DNA from: Candidatus Solibacter usitatus | GTDB lineage: Bacteria; Acidobacteriota; Terriglobia; Bryobacterales; Bryobacteraceae | Direction: 5' to 3' | Assembly: GCA_016213245.1 (NCBI GenBank) | Contig: JACRBC010000129.1 | Location: 1 to 64,000 of the forward strand | DNA length: 64,000 bases | Shown: piece by piece, positions 1-10,982 of the stretch | Layout: each line of letters begins with the position of its first letter | Position numbering within the stretch: position 1 is the first letter of the stretch | Made by a program: the position numbers and the translations under genes | The notes under the pieces: model-generated | The model's database searches: none | What the model was told of the DNA's origin: nothing | What the model saw: only the letters and a program-made list of their open reading frames with translations

Positions 1-52
1 GCGCTTCATGGATTCCATTATCTGAAAAAGTGCCGATGTTAAACTGAAAGGG

Positions 53-1447
53 ATGTCCTACGATCTGATCGTGATCGGCAGCGGACCTGGGGGCTACTCC
101 GCTGCGATTCGCGCCGGCCAGTACGGCCTCAAGACCGCACTCGTCGAGAAAAGCCCGCTGCTGGGTGGGACGTGCCTGCACGTCGGTTGCGTTCCCACAA
201 AAGCGCTCCTCCACACGGCCGAGGTGTGGGAGTACTTCCTCCACCCCGAAGCCCAGGGCATCCACTGCCAGGACCCGCGCCTGGACTATCTCAAAGTCCT
301 CGACCGTAAGAACAAGATCGTCTCCAGCCACGCCAAGGGCATCGAGTTTCTGATGAAGAAACACAAGGTCGAGGTCGTGCGCGGCCGTGGACGGCTCCTG
401 GGCGGAGGCCGTGTCGAAGTCAGCGGCGAAGCCGGCGTGCGCACCCTGGAAGCAAGGAACGTCATCCTGGCCACGGGCTCTGAAGCCCGCATGCTGCCCG
501 GCCTCACTCCCGACGAAAAAACCATCGTCACCAACGTCGAAATCCTCAGCCGCACCGAGGTCCCCAGGAGCCTTCTGGTTATCGGCGCGGGCGCGGTCGG
601 CGTGGAGTTCGGCTCCATCTTCAAGCGCTTCGGCAGCCAGGTCACCATCTTCGAGATGCTCCCCCGCCTTGTCCCCGTCGAGGACGAAGAGGTCAGCAAG
701 GAACTCGAGCGCCAGTTCAAGAAGCAGGGCATGGCCATGGAGACCGGCGTCAAGGTCCTCGAAGTCCGGCAAGGCGCCGCCGGCGTCTCCCTCGACGTCC
801 AACTCGCCAGCGGCAAGACCCAACAGTTCGACGGCGAGATGCTGCTGGTGGCCGTCGGCCGCAAGCCCACCACCGAAGACTGCGGGCTGGAAAACACCCG
901 CGCCGTCCTCGACCGCGGCTTCGTCGCCGTCGACCCCTTCCAGCAGACCGCAGAGCCGGGCCTCTACGCCATCGGCGACATCGTCGCCGGCACTCCCCAG
1001 CTCGCCCATGTCGCCACCATGGAGGGCATGGTCGCCGTAGCGCGCATCGCCGGTAAACCCGCCACCCCCATCAACAAGACTCGCATTCCCGGCTGCACCT
1101 ACACCGAGCCCGGCATCGGCAGCGTCGGCCTCACCGAAAAGCAGGCCCGCGACCAGGGCCACGATGTCAAGATCGGCAAGTTCCCCTTCGCCGGCAACTC
1201 CAAGGCCTCCATCCTCGGCAACCACGGCGGCTTCGTCAAAGTGGTCGCCGACGCGAAATACGGCGAGATCCTCGGCGTCCACATCATCGGTCCCCACGCC
1301 TACGAGCTCATCGGCGAGGCCGTCGCCGCCATGGAAGCCGAAGCCACCGTCGAAACCATGATGTCCACCATCCACGCCCACCCCACACTCTACGAGGCCG
1401 TGGGCGAGGCCTTCAACAGCGTCTACGGCCTGGCCATCAACGCCTGA
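53..1447 (+). CDS. lpdA: Dihydrolipoyl dehydrogenase (E3)
   Basis: GSGPGGYSAAIRAGQ FAD motif, GGTCLHVGCVPTK redox disulfide motif, C-terminal HAHPTLYEAVGEA. Confidence 0.96.
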   Translation: MSYDLIVIGSGPGGYSAAIRAGQYGLKTALVEKSPLLGGTCLHVGCVPTKALLHTAEVWEYFLHPEAQGIHCQDPRLDYLKVLDRKNKIVSSHAKGIEFLMKKHKVEVVRGRGRLLGGGRVEVSGEAGVRTLEARNVILATGSEARMLPGLTPDEKTIVTNVEILSRTEVPRSLLVIGAGAVGVEFGSIFKRFGSQVTIFEMLPRLVPVEDEEVSKELERQFKKQGMAMETGVKVLEVRQGAAGVSLDVQLASGKTQQFDGEMLLVAVGRKPTTEDCGLENTRAVLDRGFVAVDPFQQTAEPGLYAIGDIVAGTPQLAHVATMEGMVAVARIAGKPATPINKTRIPGCTYTEPGIGSVGLTEKQARDQGHDVKIGKFPFAGNSKASILGNHGGFVKVVADAKYGEILGVHIIGPHAYELIGEAVAAMEAEATVETMMSTIHAHPTLYEAVGEAFNSVYGLAINA

Positions 1448-1452
1448 TCCAC

Positions 1453-2112
1453 ATGTTGCGAACCATCGAGGTTGCCGAACTCGGCCAGTTGCCCTATCAA
1501 CAGGCATGGGACCTGCAGAAGTCCCTCGCCGAACGCCGGAAGCAGAACCTCATCCCCGATCAGCTCCTCCTGCTGGAGCACCCCCACGTGCTCACTCTCG
1601 GCCGCAACGGCCGCCAGGAGAACATCCTCGCTCCCCGCGAGCGCCTCGCCCAACTCGGCATCGACTACTTCGAGATCAACCGCGGCGGCGACATCACCTA
1701 CCACGGCCCCGGCCAGATCGTCGGCTATCCCATTGTCGACCTGCGAGAGTGGAAAAGAGACGTCGTCGCCTACGTCCGCGGCATCGAAGAGGTGGTGATT
1801 CGCGCCCTGGCGCAGTTCGGCATCGAGGGAGCCCGGGACGCCTGCGCCACGGGCGTCTGGACCCCGCAGGGCAAGATCTGCGCCATCGGCGTGCACATCT
1901 CCCGCTGGGTCACCACCCACGGCTTCGCTCTGAACTGGACCACCGATTTGAACTACTACCAGCACATCGTGCCCTGCGGCCTCACCCGGCCCGTCACCTC
2001 GATGCGGAAGCTGGGCGTCGATGTGCCGCGCGAACAGGTCCATCAGGCGCTTGTGCGGGAGTTCGCGCATGTGTTTGACTATGAGCCGGCGCTCGAAAGC
2101 GCCTCTGCCTGA
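1453..2112 (+). CDS. lipB: Lipoyl(octanoyl) transferase
   Basis: RGGDITYHGPGQIVGYPI and KICAIGVHISRWVTTHGFALN motifs of LipB. Confidence 0.95.
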   Translation: MLRTIEVAELGQLPYQQAWDLQKSLAERRKQNLIPDQLLLLEHPHVLTLGRNGRQENILAPRERLAQLGIDYFEINRGGDITYHGPGQIVGYPIVDLREWKRDVVAYVRGIEEVVIRALAQFGIEGARDACATGVWTPQGKICAIGVHISRWVTTHGFALNWTTDLNYYQHIVPCGLTRPVTSMRKLGVDVPREQVHQALVREFAHVFDYEPALESASA

Positions 2113-2132
2113 GCAGACTGGAGAACCTCAAC

Positions 2133-3389
2133 ATGGCCGATGTCGTCATGCCCCAGATGGGCGAGAGCATTGTGGAAGGCACCCTCACCAAGTGGCTGAA
2201 GAGCGTCGGCGATCGCGTCGAGCGCGACGAGCCCCTCTTTGAGATCTCGACCGACAAGGTGGACACCGAGATCCCCTCGCCCGCCGCCGGCACCCTTGCC
2301 GAGATCCTCGTCCAGGAAGGCGCCGTCGTGGCCATCAATACCGTTGTCGCCCGCATCGGCGGCGCCGCCGCCACCCCCGCGCCTGCTCCCGCGCCCGTTG
2401 CCGAGGCTCCGGCGGCCGCGCCCGCCGTCGAAGCACCGCCGCCAGCCCCCGTCGCGGCCGCGCCCACGGCTGAAAGCGGCGAAGACGCCGGCCCGGTGAG
2501 CCCGCTGGTCCGCCGCATGGCCCGCGAGAACAACGTCGACCTCCGCCTGGTCCAAGGCAGCGGCGCCGGCGGCCGCATCACCAAGCTGGACGTGGAAGCC
2601 CACCTCGCCGCCCGCACCGCCGCGCCCGCTCCCCAGGCCGCACCGGCCCCCGCCCCCGCGCCATCCTCCTCCACCCCCCTGCCGCGCGTCGAGCCGGCCA
2701 AGGTCCGCGTCGAGCCGATGTCGATCATGCGCCAGAAGATCGCCGAGCACATGATCCACTCCAAGCGCACCTCGGCGCACGTCACCACCGTCCACCGCGT
2801 CGACATGACGCGCATCGCCAAGATCCGCGCCAAAGTGAGGGACGACTTCCAGCAGCGCTACGGCTTCTCCCTCACCTTCCTGCCCTTCATCGCCCGCGCA
2901 GCCGCCGAGGCCCTGCGCACCTTCCCCCTCTGCAACTCCTCCATCGAGGGGACCAACATCCTCTTCCACAACGAGATCAACATCGGCATCGCCGTCGCCC
3001 TCGACAACGGCCTGATCGTTCCGGTCATCCACCAGGCCGATGAAAAGAACATCGTCGGCATGCAGCGCGCCATCGTCGACCTCGCCGCCCGCGCCCGCGG
3101 CAAGCAACTCAAGCCCCACGAGGTCCAGGGCGGGACCTTCTCCATCACCAACTTCGGCAGCTTCGGCTCCCTCTTCGCCACGCCTGTCATCAACCAGCCC
3201 CAGGTGGCCATCCTCGGCGTCGGCGCCGTGGAAAAAATGCCCGTCGTCATCGACGACGCCATCGCCATCCGCTCCATGGCCCACCTCGCGCTCACTTTCG
3301 ACCACCGCCTCATCGACGGCGCGCTCGGCGACCAGTTCTGCCTGAAGGTCAAGGCCGTCCTCGAGAACTGGAACGACCAGGTCCTCTGA
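2133..3389 (+). CDS. 2-oxo acid dehydrogenase E2 component (dihydrolipoyl acyltransferase)
   Basis: Lipoyl domain with ISTDKVDTEIPSP, Ala/Pro linker, E3-binding domain (VSPLVRRMARENNVDL), catalytic FDHRLIDGA motif. Confidence 0.95.
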   Translation: MADVVMPQMGESIVEGTLTKWLKSVGDRVERDEPLFEISTDKVDTEIPSPAAGTLAEILVQEGAVVAINTVVARIGGAAATPAPAPAPVAEAPAAAPAVEAPPPAPVAAAPTAESGEDAGPVSPLVRRMARENNVDLRLVQGSGAGGRITKLDVEAHLAARTAAPAPQAAPAPAPAPSSSTPLPRVEPAKVRVEPMSIMRQKIAEHMIHSKRTSAHVTTVHRVDMTRIAKIRAKVRDDFQQRYGFSLTFLPFIARAAAEALRTFPLCNSSIEGTNILFHNEINIGIAVALDNGLIVPVIHQADEKNIVGMQRAIVDLAARARGKQLKPHEVQGGTFSITNFGSFGSLFATPVINQPQVAILGVGAVEKMPVVIDDAIAIRSMAHLALTFDHRLIDGALGDQFCLKVKAVLENWNDQVL

Positions 3390-3413
3390 CCGCCACTCAT
3401 CCTCCGATTCCCG

Positions 3414-3450
3414 CCGCCCGCCGGATTCCCCCCGGCGGGCGGTTCCTCTT
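3414..3450 (+). terminator. Rho-independent-like terminator after the E2 gene
   Basis: Perfect 11-bp inverted repeat CCGCCCGCCGG-attcccc-CCGGCGGGCGG (3414-3424/3432-3442) followed by TTCCTCTTT. Confidence 0.75.
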
Positions 3451-3526
3451 TGCCCCATCATGGGCAACAGGAGATTGGTTTACGCACATTCGTCAGGCAC
3501 TCCTCCCCGCCGCCCTGCTCGCCTGC

Positions 3527-4831
3527 TTGGCCCGCGCCCAGGACCCGCCCCCCGCGTGGCAGCCTCTGCTTGAGGAGATTGGCCGCATCGCCCCAGGCGA
3601 GCCGCCCGTCCTCGGCATCGATACCCAGATCCGCGCCGCCGCCATTCTCGCGCCCAAACACCCAGGCGAAGCCCGCCGCCTGCTCGGCGAGGCCACCTCC
3701 CGCATCCTCACCCTGCCGGACCTCCACACCCGCGGCGCCTTCGTCCTTCAGATGGCCCAGTCCGTGAGGGATCCCGATCCCGCCGAGATCGAGTCCATCT
3801 GCCTCCTGCTCCCGCGCCGCGCTCCCGATGCCGGGGAGGACCCCCTCTCGGCCTGCATGACAACCTTGTTCTCCTGCTCCAAAACCACCTGGGACGCCCG
3901 CAAGGACTTCATCCGCCGCGCCCTCTCCGCCGGAGCTTTCGGCGCTCTGACCGCCGCCCATCTCGACGACGCCCGCAAGAACCACCCCGCCGAAACCGCC
4001 GCCGAGTACGCCGCTCTCATCGAAGGCTTCCCCACGTCCGACGCGACGGCGCGGGAGGTCCAGCAACTCCTCGTCCTGGTGGAGACGATGCGCGGCAGCC
4101 AGACAGATCTCTCCGGCCGCGCGCTCGACAAGGCTCTCCGGGCCCTCCGCCGTCCCCGCTTCCCCTTCCCTCCCGAGCTGCGAAACGCCCTGCTCGCGCG
4201 CGCCGCCGCCCTGGCCGGCGCCGTCACGCCCAAGCCGGATCAGCCGCTGACCTGGGACAATCTGCCCAAGTTCGAACCGCCGCGAGAGAAAAAGCGCGAC
4301 AGCGGCGACGACGAGAAAGAGCCCCCCACCGAGGGCCTCACCACCGATGAGATCGTCGTCCTCGCCCGCCAGCAGCCTCCACTCACCCACGCCGCGATAC
4401 TCCTCGACCTGATCGACAAAGACAAGGACCTCCTCCTGCCCCGCCGCGTCACCCTCGCCTCCGAGGCCCTCGAAGCCAGTACCGGCGTGAGTTTGCGCGT
4501 CGAGCGCCTGTGGGCCCAGTCCATGCTCACCCGCCGCCTCTACCAGTTCGGCGACCTGCCCAAGGCCGCCCTCGCCGCGCAACTGCTCGCGGAGTCCTTC
4601 CAGAAGATGTACGATTGCGAATCAGCGGGGTGTCTCTCCTTCCAGGGAGACGACAACCCCGGCGACCTGATCTACAGCTTCGCCGAATACCTCCGCGAAC
4701 ACGGCATCCGGCCCGAAGACCTCGGCCTCAGCAACCGGTCTCTCACGGCGCGCATGATCCTGCTCGACCTGGAGCATGCGGTGGAGGGAAAGAAGCGTAA
4801 GTTTGGCCTCTTCGGAACAGCTCTTCCTTGA
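3527..4831 (+). CDS. Hypothetical exported protein
   Basis: Long ORF with consistent codon composition; in-frame hydrophobic stretch upstream of the TTG start resembles a signal peptide (see finding). Confidence 0.7.
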   Translation: MARAQDPPPAWQPLLEEIGRIAPGEPPVLGIDTQIRAAAILAPKHPGEARRLLGEATSRILTLPDLHTRGAFVLQMAQSVRDPDPAEIESICLLLPRRAPDAGEDPLSACMTTLFSCSKTTWDARKDFIRRALSAGAFGALTAAHLDDARKNHPAETAAEYAALIEGFPTSDATAREVQQLLVLVETMRGSQTDLSGRALDKALRALRRPRFPFPPELRNALLARAAALAGAVTPKPDQPLTWDNLPKFEPPREKKRDSGDDEKEPPTEGLTTDEIVVLARQQPPLTHAAILLDLIDKDKDLLLPRRVTLASEALEASTGVSLRVERLWAQSMLTRRLYQFGDLPKAALAAQLLAESFQKMYDCESAGCLSFQGDDNPGDLIYSFAEYLREHGIRPEDLGLSNRSLTARMILLDLEHAVEGKKRKFGLFGTALP

Positions 4832-5336
4832 ATTCTCCGTCAGAAAACTTCGCCAGTTGCTCTCGCGCATCCACGTCTGCCTCGACAAGCTCGACGACTC
4901 CCAGATCTGGCTACGCGAATCCGGCAACTCCAACGCCGCCGGCAACCTCTGCCTCCACCTCGCTGGCAATGTCCGCCAGTGGATCCTGCACGGCATCGAC
5001 GGCCAGCCCGACACCCGCACTCGCGATGCGGAGTTCGCCGCCGCAGGCGGCCACTCCCGCGCCGATCTCCTCCTGCATCTCGACTCCACAGTCGAGCAGG
5101 CCTGCCGCGTTCTCGAGCATCTCCCGCCCGAACAGCTCACCCTGGTTATCCGCCCGCAGAACTACGACGCCACGGTGCTGGAAGGCATCTTCCACGTCGT
5201 CGAGCACTTCGCCCAGCACACCGGCCAGATCCTCTACGCCACCAAGGCCCTCACCGGCGAGGACCTCGGCTTCTACCGCCACCTCTCCGGCACGGCCCAG
5301 CCCCCGAGCCCGCCCCCCGGCCAGGAAATCCCTTGA
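4776..5336 (+). CDS. DinB-like/DUF1572 family protein
   Basis: HLAGNVRQWI ... HVVEHFAQHTGQILYATK metal-binding four-helix pattern; true start may be downstream of 4776 because of overlap. Confidence 0.75.
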   Translation: MRWRERSVSLASSEQLFLEFSVRKLRQLLSRIHVCLDKLDDSQIWLRESGNSNAAGNLCLHLAGNVRQWILHGIDGQPDTRTRDAEFAAAGGHSRADLLLHLDSTVEQACRVLEHLPPEQLTLVIRPQNYDATVLEGIFHVVEHFAQHTGQILYATKALTGEDLGFYRHLSGTAQPPSPPPGQEIP

Positions 5337-5842
5337 TCTCCCTGCGCCCCGCCGTCCAGGCAGACTCTGCAGCCATCCACGACGTGCTCATCCAGGCCTT
5401 CAACGGCCCCGATGAAGCCGCCCTCGTCGACGCCCTCCGCGCCGCCGGCGACGTGCTGCTCGAGCTCGCCGCCGAGTCCGGCGATCGCGTCATCGGCCAC
5501 ATCCTCTACTCGCCACTCCCTCTCGTCTCCCCTTCCCGCACCGTCCGCGCCGCCGCCCTCGCACCGCTCGCGGTTCACCCCAACTTCCAGCGCCGCGGCG
5601 CTGGCGGCGCACTCATCCACATGAGCCTCCCCATGCTCGCCCACTCGGGCGTCGAGGCCGTGGTCGTTCTCGGCGAACCCGCCTATTACTCCCGCTTCGG
5701 CTTCTCCCCCGAAGCCGCCGCCCATCTCCGCCACCCTTTCCCTCCAGGTCCCCACTTCATGGCGCTCGAACTCTCCCCTGGCTGTCTGGATGAGTTCCAC
5801 GGCGAGGTCCGCTACGCCGCCGCTTTCGGTCTCCCCGCCTGA
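5333..5842 (+). CDS. GNAT family N-acetyltransferase
   Basis: In-frame with ORF 4979..5842; TTG start overlapping the previous stop; APLAVHPNFQRRGAGGALI acetyl-CoA motif, YYSRFGFSPE. Confidence 0.85.
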   Translation: MISLRPAVQADSAAIHDVLIQAFNGPDEAALVDALRAAGDVLLELAAESGDRVIGHILYSPLPLVSPSRTVRAAALAPLAVHPNFQRRGAGGALIHMSLPMLAHSGVEAVVVLGEPAYYSRFGFSPEAAAHLRHPFPPGPHFMALELSPGCLDEFHGEVRYAAAFGLPA

Positions 5843-5938
5843 CCGCCGCTCATCCCCCTCCCGCCGCCGTTCATCGCCTTCCGCTCGACCGTTCTTCCCG
5901 CCCGCCGCAAGCTGGAGCCAGCAAAGGAGCCGCCAGGC

Positions 5939-6529
5939 ATGACCACCCGCGAACTCGAACGTCAGTCGGTCGTCAGGGAACGCGCCCTCTCCATCCCCGA
6001 AGGCGCTCCGGTCGAGCTCAGGACCTCCGGCCGCCGCAAGGTCTCCGGCGCCCTGCTCGCCGCCGAGGACGAGGCCGTCCGCCTCCACCACAACGCGGGT
6101 GGTACGTACATCGAGTCCGTCTGGCTTTTCGACGAAATCGACTCCATCCGCCGCCTCGACCGCCCCCGCTTCCCCCGCCTCGGCTTGGCCGGCCGCCTCC
6201 TGGCCATCGTGCTATCGCTCACCCTCTGCCTGCCCGCCGCCGAGTTGGACCTCCGTGCCAAGGCCCTTCAGATTCCCACCGGCGCTCCCATCCTGCTCAA
6301 GACCACCGCCCGCCAGACGCTGCGCGGCCGTCTCAACGCCGTCTCCGACGCCGGCATCGCCATGCAGTTGGTGGAGAACAACGCCATCGCCGAACGCACC
6401 GTCCCCTTCTCCGAAATCAAGTCCCTCAAGCAGACCGGCAAACCCATGCACCCCGGCTACGTCGTCCTCCTCACCCTCGGCGTCCTGTGGCTGTTCGGCA
6501 TCATCATCGGAACCTTCGTCAATAGCTGA
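5939..6529 (+). CDS. Membrane protein with two tandem copies of a small beta-type repeat domain
   Basis: Copies IPEGAPVELRTSGRRKVSG..FDEIDSIRRL and IPTGAPILLKTTARQTLRG..FSEIKSLKQT flank a signal-like hydrophobic segment; C-terminal TM. Confidence 0.75.
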   Translation: MTTRELERQSVVRERALSIPEGAPVELRTSGRRKVSGALLAAEDEAVRLHHNAGGTYIESVWLFDEIDSIRRLDRPRFPRLGLAGRLLAIVLSLTLCLPAAELDLRAKALQIPTGAPILLKTTARQTLRGRLNAVSDAGIAMQLVENNAIAERTVPFSEIKSLKQTGKPMHPGYVVLLTLGVLWLFGIIIGTFVNS

Positions 6530-6588
6530 GAGGCACGTAGGAGTCGCCTCCCGGCCGACCGCAATCATCGAGTTAACATCAGGGAGAC

Positions 6589-8186
<1,598 letters not shown>

Positions 8187-8190
<4 letters not shown>

Positions 8191-8894
8191 TCCGCATCCT
8201 CATCGTTGACGACGAACTCCCGGCGCGCCAGCGCCTTCGCCGCCTGCTGAGCGCATTCGACACCGTCGAGATCGCCGGCGAGGCCGCCGACGGTCCCTCC
8301 GCCATCGAGCAGATCCGCGCCCTGCGCCCCGACCTCGTCCTGCTCGACATCGAGATGCCCGGCTGCCGCGGCACCGAGGTCGCCGCCTCCCTGCCCGAGC
8401 CCCGCCCCCACATCGTCTTCGTCACCGCCTATGACCAGTACGCCGTCGAGGCCTTCGAACTCCACGCCCTCGACTACCTCCTCAAGCCGGTCAGCCGCGA
8501 TCGCCTCGCCCAGGTCCTCGATCGCGCCCGCGGCCCCCATCCCGCCGCCCGCCTGCCCCAACCCGCCCGCTTCCTCGCCCGCGCCGGCGAACGCTACGTC
8601 GTCATCCCCACTTCCGACATCGTCGCCTTCCTCTCAGAAGCCGGTCTCACCAGACTCTGCGCCCGCGAACGCGAGTATTGGATGGAGCCCACCCTCAACG
8701 ACCTCGAGCAGCGCCTCGACCCGGCCCACTTCTTCCGCGTCTCCCGCGCCGCCATCGTCCGCCTCGACGACATCAAGGAGGTCGCGCCCATGCCCGGCGG
8801 CTCCGGCGAGGTCGCCCTCAAGTCCGGCCGCCGCATCGAGGTCTCCCGCCGCCGCTTCAAAGAGCTCCTCGACCGCCTCTCCGGCCCGGCCTGA
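8187..8894 (+). CDS. LytTR-family response regulator
   Basis: Receiver domain (IVDDELPAR..LLDIEMPG..LKPV) plus C-terminal LytTR DNA-binding domain; 4-nt overlap with the kinase. Confidence 0.93.
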
Positions 8895-9776
8895 TCAGCG
8901 AGCCCGCCCCTCCAACGCCCCCGCCACCAGCCACAGCCACAGACACACCGCCAGCGCCAGGTGCGCGATCTGCATCCACACCGGCGCCAGCAGCAGCACA
9001 TTCACCACTCCCGCCGCCAGTTGCACCGCCGTCAGCCACACCACCCAGTTCTTGACCCTGCCGCGGAACGACGTCAGCGCCGCCACCAGCAGGAACATCC
9101 CGCACGCCGACGCCACCACCGGATGCAGCAGCCGCAACTTCAACAACGCCGGTGCGTCCCTGGAAAACTCCTGCCGTATCCCCTCCGCCAGCGATACCGC
9201 CGGCCAGATGGTGTCCCCCAGCGCCGCCACCACCCCTGTCACAGCCGCCGCCAGCGCCACCCCCAGCGCCGCCCACGCCATCGGCGGCACGTTCCGCCAC
9301 GTCCCCTCCGCCGTCCGCGCAAACCACGCCGCCGCCGCCAAGGCCCCCAGCAGCAGCAGCGTGTTGGTCAAGTGCGCGCACAGGTACAACGCCCGCCCCG
9401 CCGAGGCGTTCTTCTCCACATACGCCAGCAGCACCAGTCCAGCCCCCAGCAGCGCCTCCACGATGATGAACCCTAGCGAGATCCAGGCGTACTTCCTTGC
9501 CAGATGGCCCTTCGAAAACAGCCGCCGGCTCCACCACACCAGCCCCAGCACGCCGATCAATGCCACCCCGCTCGTCACCCGGTGCATGAACTCAATCACC
9601 GTCGCCATCGCCGGCGAGCGCGGCAGCATCTCCCCGTTGCACAGCGGCCAGTGCTCCCCGCACCCCGCCCCGGATCCCGTCGCCCGCACGAACGCCCCCC
9701 ACAACACCACCAGCACGTTCCAACCCAGCACGCCCCAGGCGTACCGCTCGAATGACCGAATGCGCTTGTCCATCAC
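8895..9776 (-). CDS. ctaA: Heme A synthase, COX15/CtaA family
   Basis: VRATGSGAGCGEHWPLCNG and HRVTSGVALIGVLG motifs, 7-8 TM helices. Confidence 0.92.
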   Translation of the reverse strand: MMDKRIRSFERYAWGVLGWNVLVVLWGAFVRATGSGAGCGEHWPLCNGEMLPRSPAMATVIEFMHRVTSGVALIGVLGLVWWSRRLFSKGHLARKYAWISLGFIIVEALLGAGLVLLAYVEKNASAGRALYLCAHLTNTLLLLGALAAAAWFARTAEGTWRNVPPMAWAALGVALAAAVTGVVAALGDTIWPAVSLAEGIRQEFSRDAPALLKLRLLHPVVASACGMFLLVAALTSFRGRVKNWVVWLTAVQLAAGVVNVLLLAPVWMQIAHLALAVCLWLWLVAGALEGRAR

Positions 9777-9794
9777 CTTCTACAATGTCACTTT

Positions 9795-10442
9795 ATGCCC
9801 CATTCGTTGCGCCACGCCTGGACCTCCTCTGTCACCGCCCTGGATTATGAGACCCACATGGCCGCCATCGGCCAGGCTCAGGCCAACGCGCTCCACATCG
9901 CCGATTTTCTCGCCCGCATCTCCCCGCCCCCCGCCGCCCGGGTCCTCATCGCCGGCGCCGGCACCGGCCAGATGTTCACCGTCGTCCCGCCGGGCATCTT
10001 CGACGGCCTCCGCCCCGTCTTTTCCGACATCAACCCCGCCTTCCTCGCCTGCCTCCGTCAACGCGTCCCCGGCGCCCCCTGCGTCGCCGACGACCTGGAA
10101 CACTCCGCCCTCCGCGGCCCCTTCTTCGCCGCCGCCGCCGTCCTCGTCCTCGAACACATCGACTGGCGCAAAGGACTCGACACCCTCGCCCGCCTCGCGC
10201 TCGCGCACCTCTTCCTCGTCATCCAGTCCAACCCGCCCCACATCGCCACCGCCGTCTCCCCCCACCGCACCTTGCCCGGCACCATGGCCGCCTTCTCATC
10301 CTCCCACCCCAACCTCATGCACAAGCCCGAAGTCCTCGCCCACCTGGCCACCCTCGGCTACGACCTCGCCCAGGAAGACCCGCGCCCCGTCGCCGACGGC
10401 AAGGTCATGCTCGGTCTGAGCTTCCGCGGTTGCTGCCCCTGA
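9795..10442 (+). CDS. Methyltransferase-like protein (class I SAM fold suspected)
   Basis: VLIAGAGTGQMF, FSDINPAFL, VADDLEHSAL, AAVLVLEHIDW resemble SAM-MTase motifs. Confidence 0.6.
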   Translation: MPHSLRHAWTSSVTALDYETHMAAIGQAQANALHIADFLARISPPPAARVLIAGAGTGQMFTVVPPGIFDGLRPVFSDINPAFLACLRQRVPGAPCVADDLEHSALRGPFFAAAAVLVLEHIDWRKGLDTLARLALAHLFLVIQSNPPHIATAVSPHRTLPGTMAAFSSSHPNLMHKPEVLAHLATLGYDLAQEDPRPVADGKVMLGLSFRGCCP

Positions 10443-10532
10443 CGGCCCACCCCGTGCACCCCGCCGCCATCGCCACGAATGTCCCATCCAACACCGGGCC
10501 CTTCGTCGGCCAGTACCCCGGCGGCAAGATTT
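10443..10532 (-). pseudogene. 3'-end relic of a paralog of the membrane protein gene 12909..14162
   Basis: Minus-strand translation LPPGYWPTKGPVLDGTFVAMAAGCTGWA matches LPPGHWSTGGFVMEASFVAMAAGCTVWA of CDS 12909..14162 at 19 of 28 positions. Confidence 0.8.
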
Positions 10533-10599
10533 GGTGGCCGGACGCATGCGTCACAACAGAGTCTCTATCGCCCTGATCCTCGGTCCGCGCAAGGGCCTG

Positions 10600-10941
10600 T
10601 CAATACGGTCGGGCGCTGTTAGTATCCCCAATCTCTCGGTTCTTGCGTTTTCCCTGCTTCAAGAACCAGAAGAAAACGACGGCGTACATCCCGAGCATAA
10701 ATGCGTTGAAGGCGATGCAATCGGGAGTGTATAACTCGCTCTGCTCTTCTTTGAGACACACTCGAAGGGCGTTCACAATGGGCGAAACGTGAACGGTGAC
10801 TCCCGTCAGCGGAATGGACCACACCGCCCGAGGATACAGCCGTTGAACAATCAGGGTGATGAGAAGCCCAACGGTACAGAAGAACCATATGGCGTGGTTG
10901 GCGTTTCTGAATAGACTGGCGTCAACGACCCACTGAATCAT
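10600..10941 (-). CDS. Small multi-TM membrane protein
   Basis: 113-aa ORF with about three hydrophobic segments, 41 nt downstream of CDS 10983..12290; lower GC than flanks. Confidence 0.55.
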   Translation of the reverse strand: MIQWVVDASLFRNANHAIWFFCTVGLLITLIVQRLYPRAVWSIPLTGVTVHVSPIVNALRVCLKEEQSELYTPDCIAFNAFMLGMYAVVFFWFLKQGKRKNREIGDTNSARPY

Positions 10942-10982
10942 AAACTACTAGTACCTTAGACACGGTCCTCAGGGCAACGCGG

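Noticed and set aside
1-25. Tail of an upstream CDS (frame ending RFMDSII*)
   Set aside because: Only about 7 residues are visible; plausible end of an E1 subunit but not supportable as a feature.
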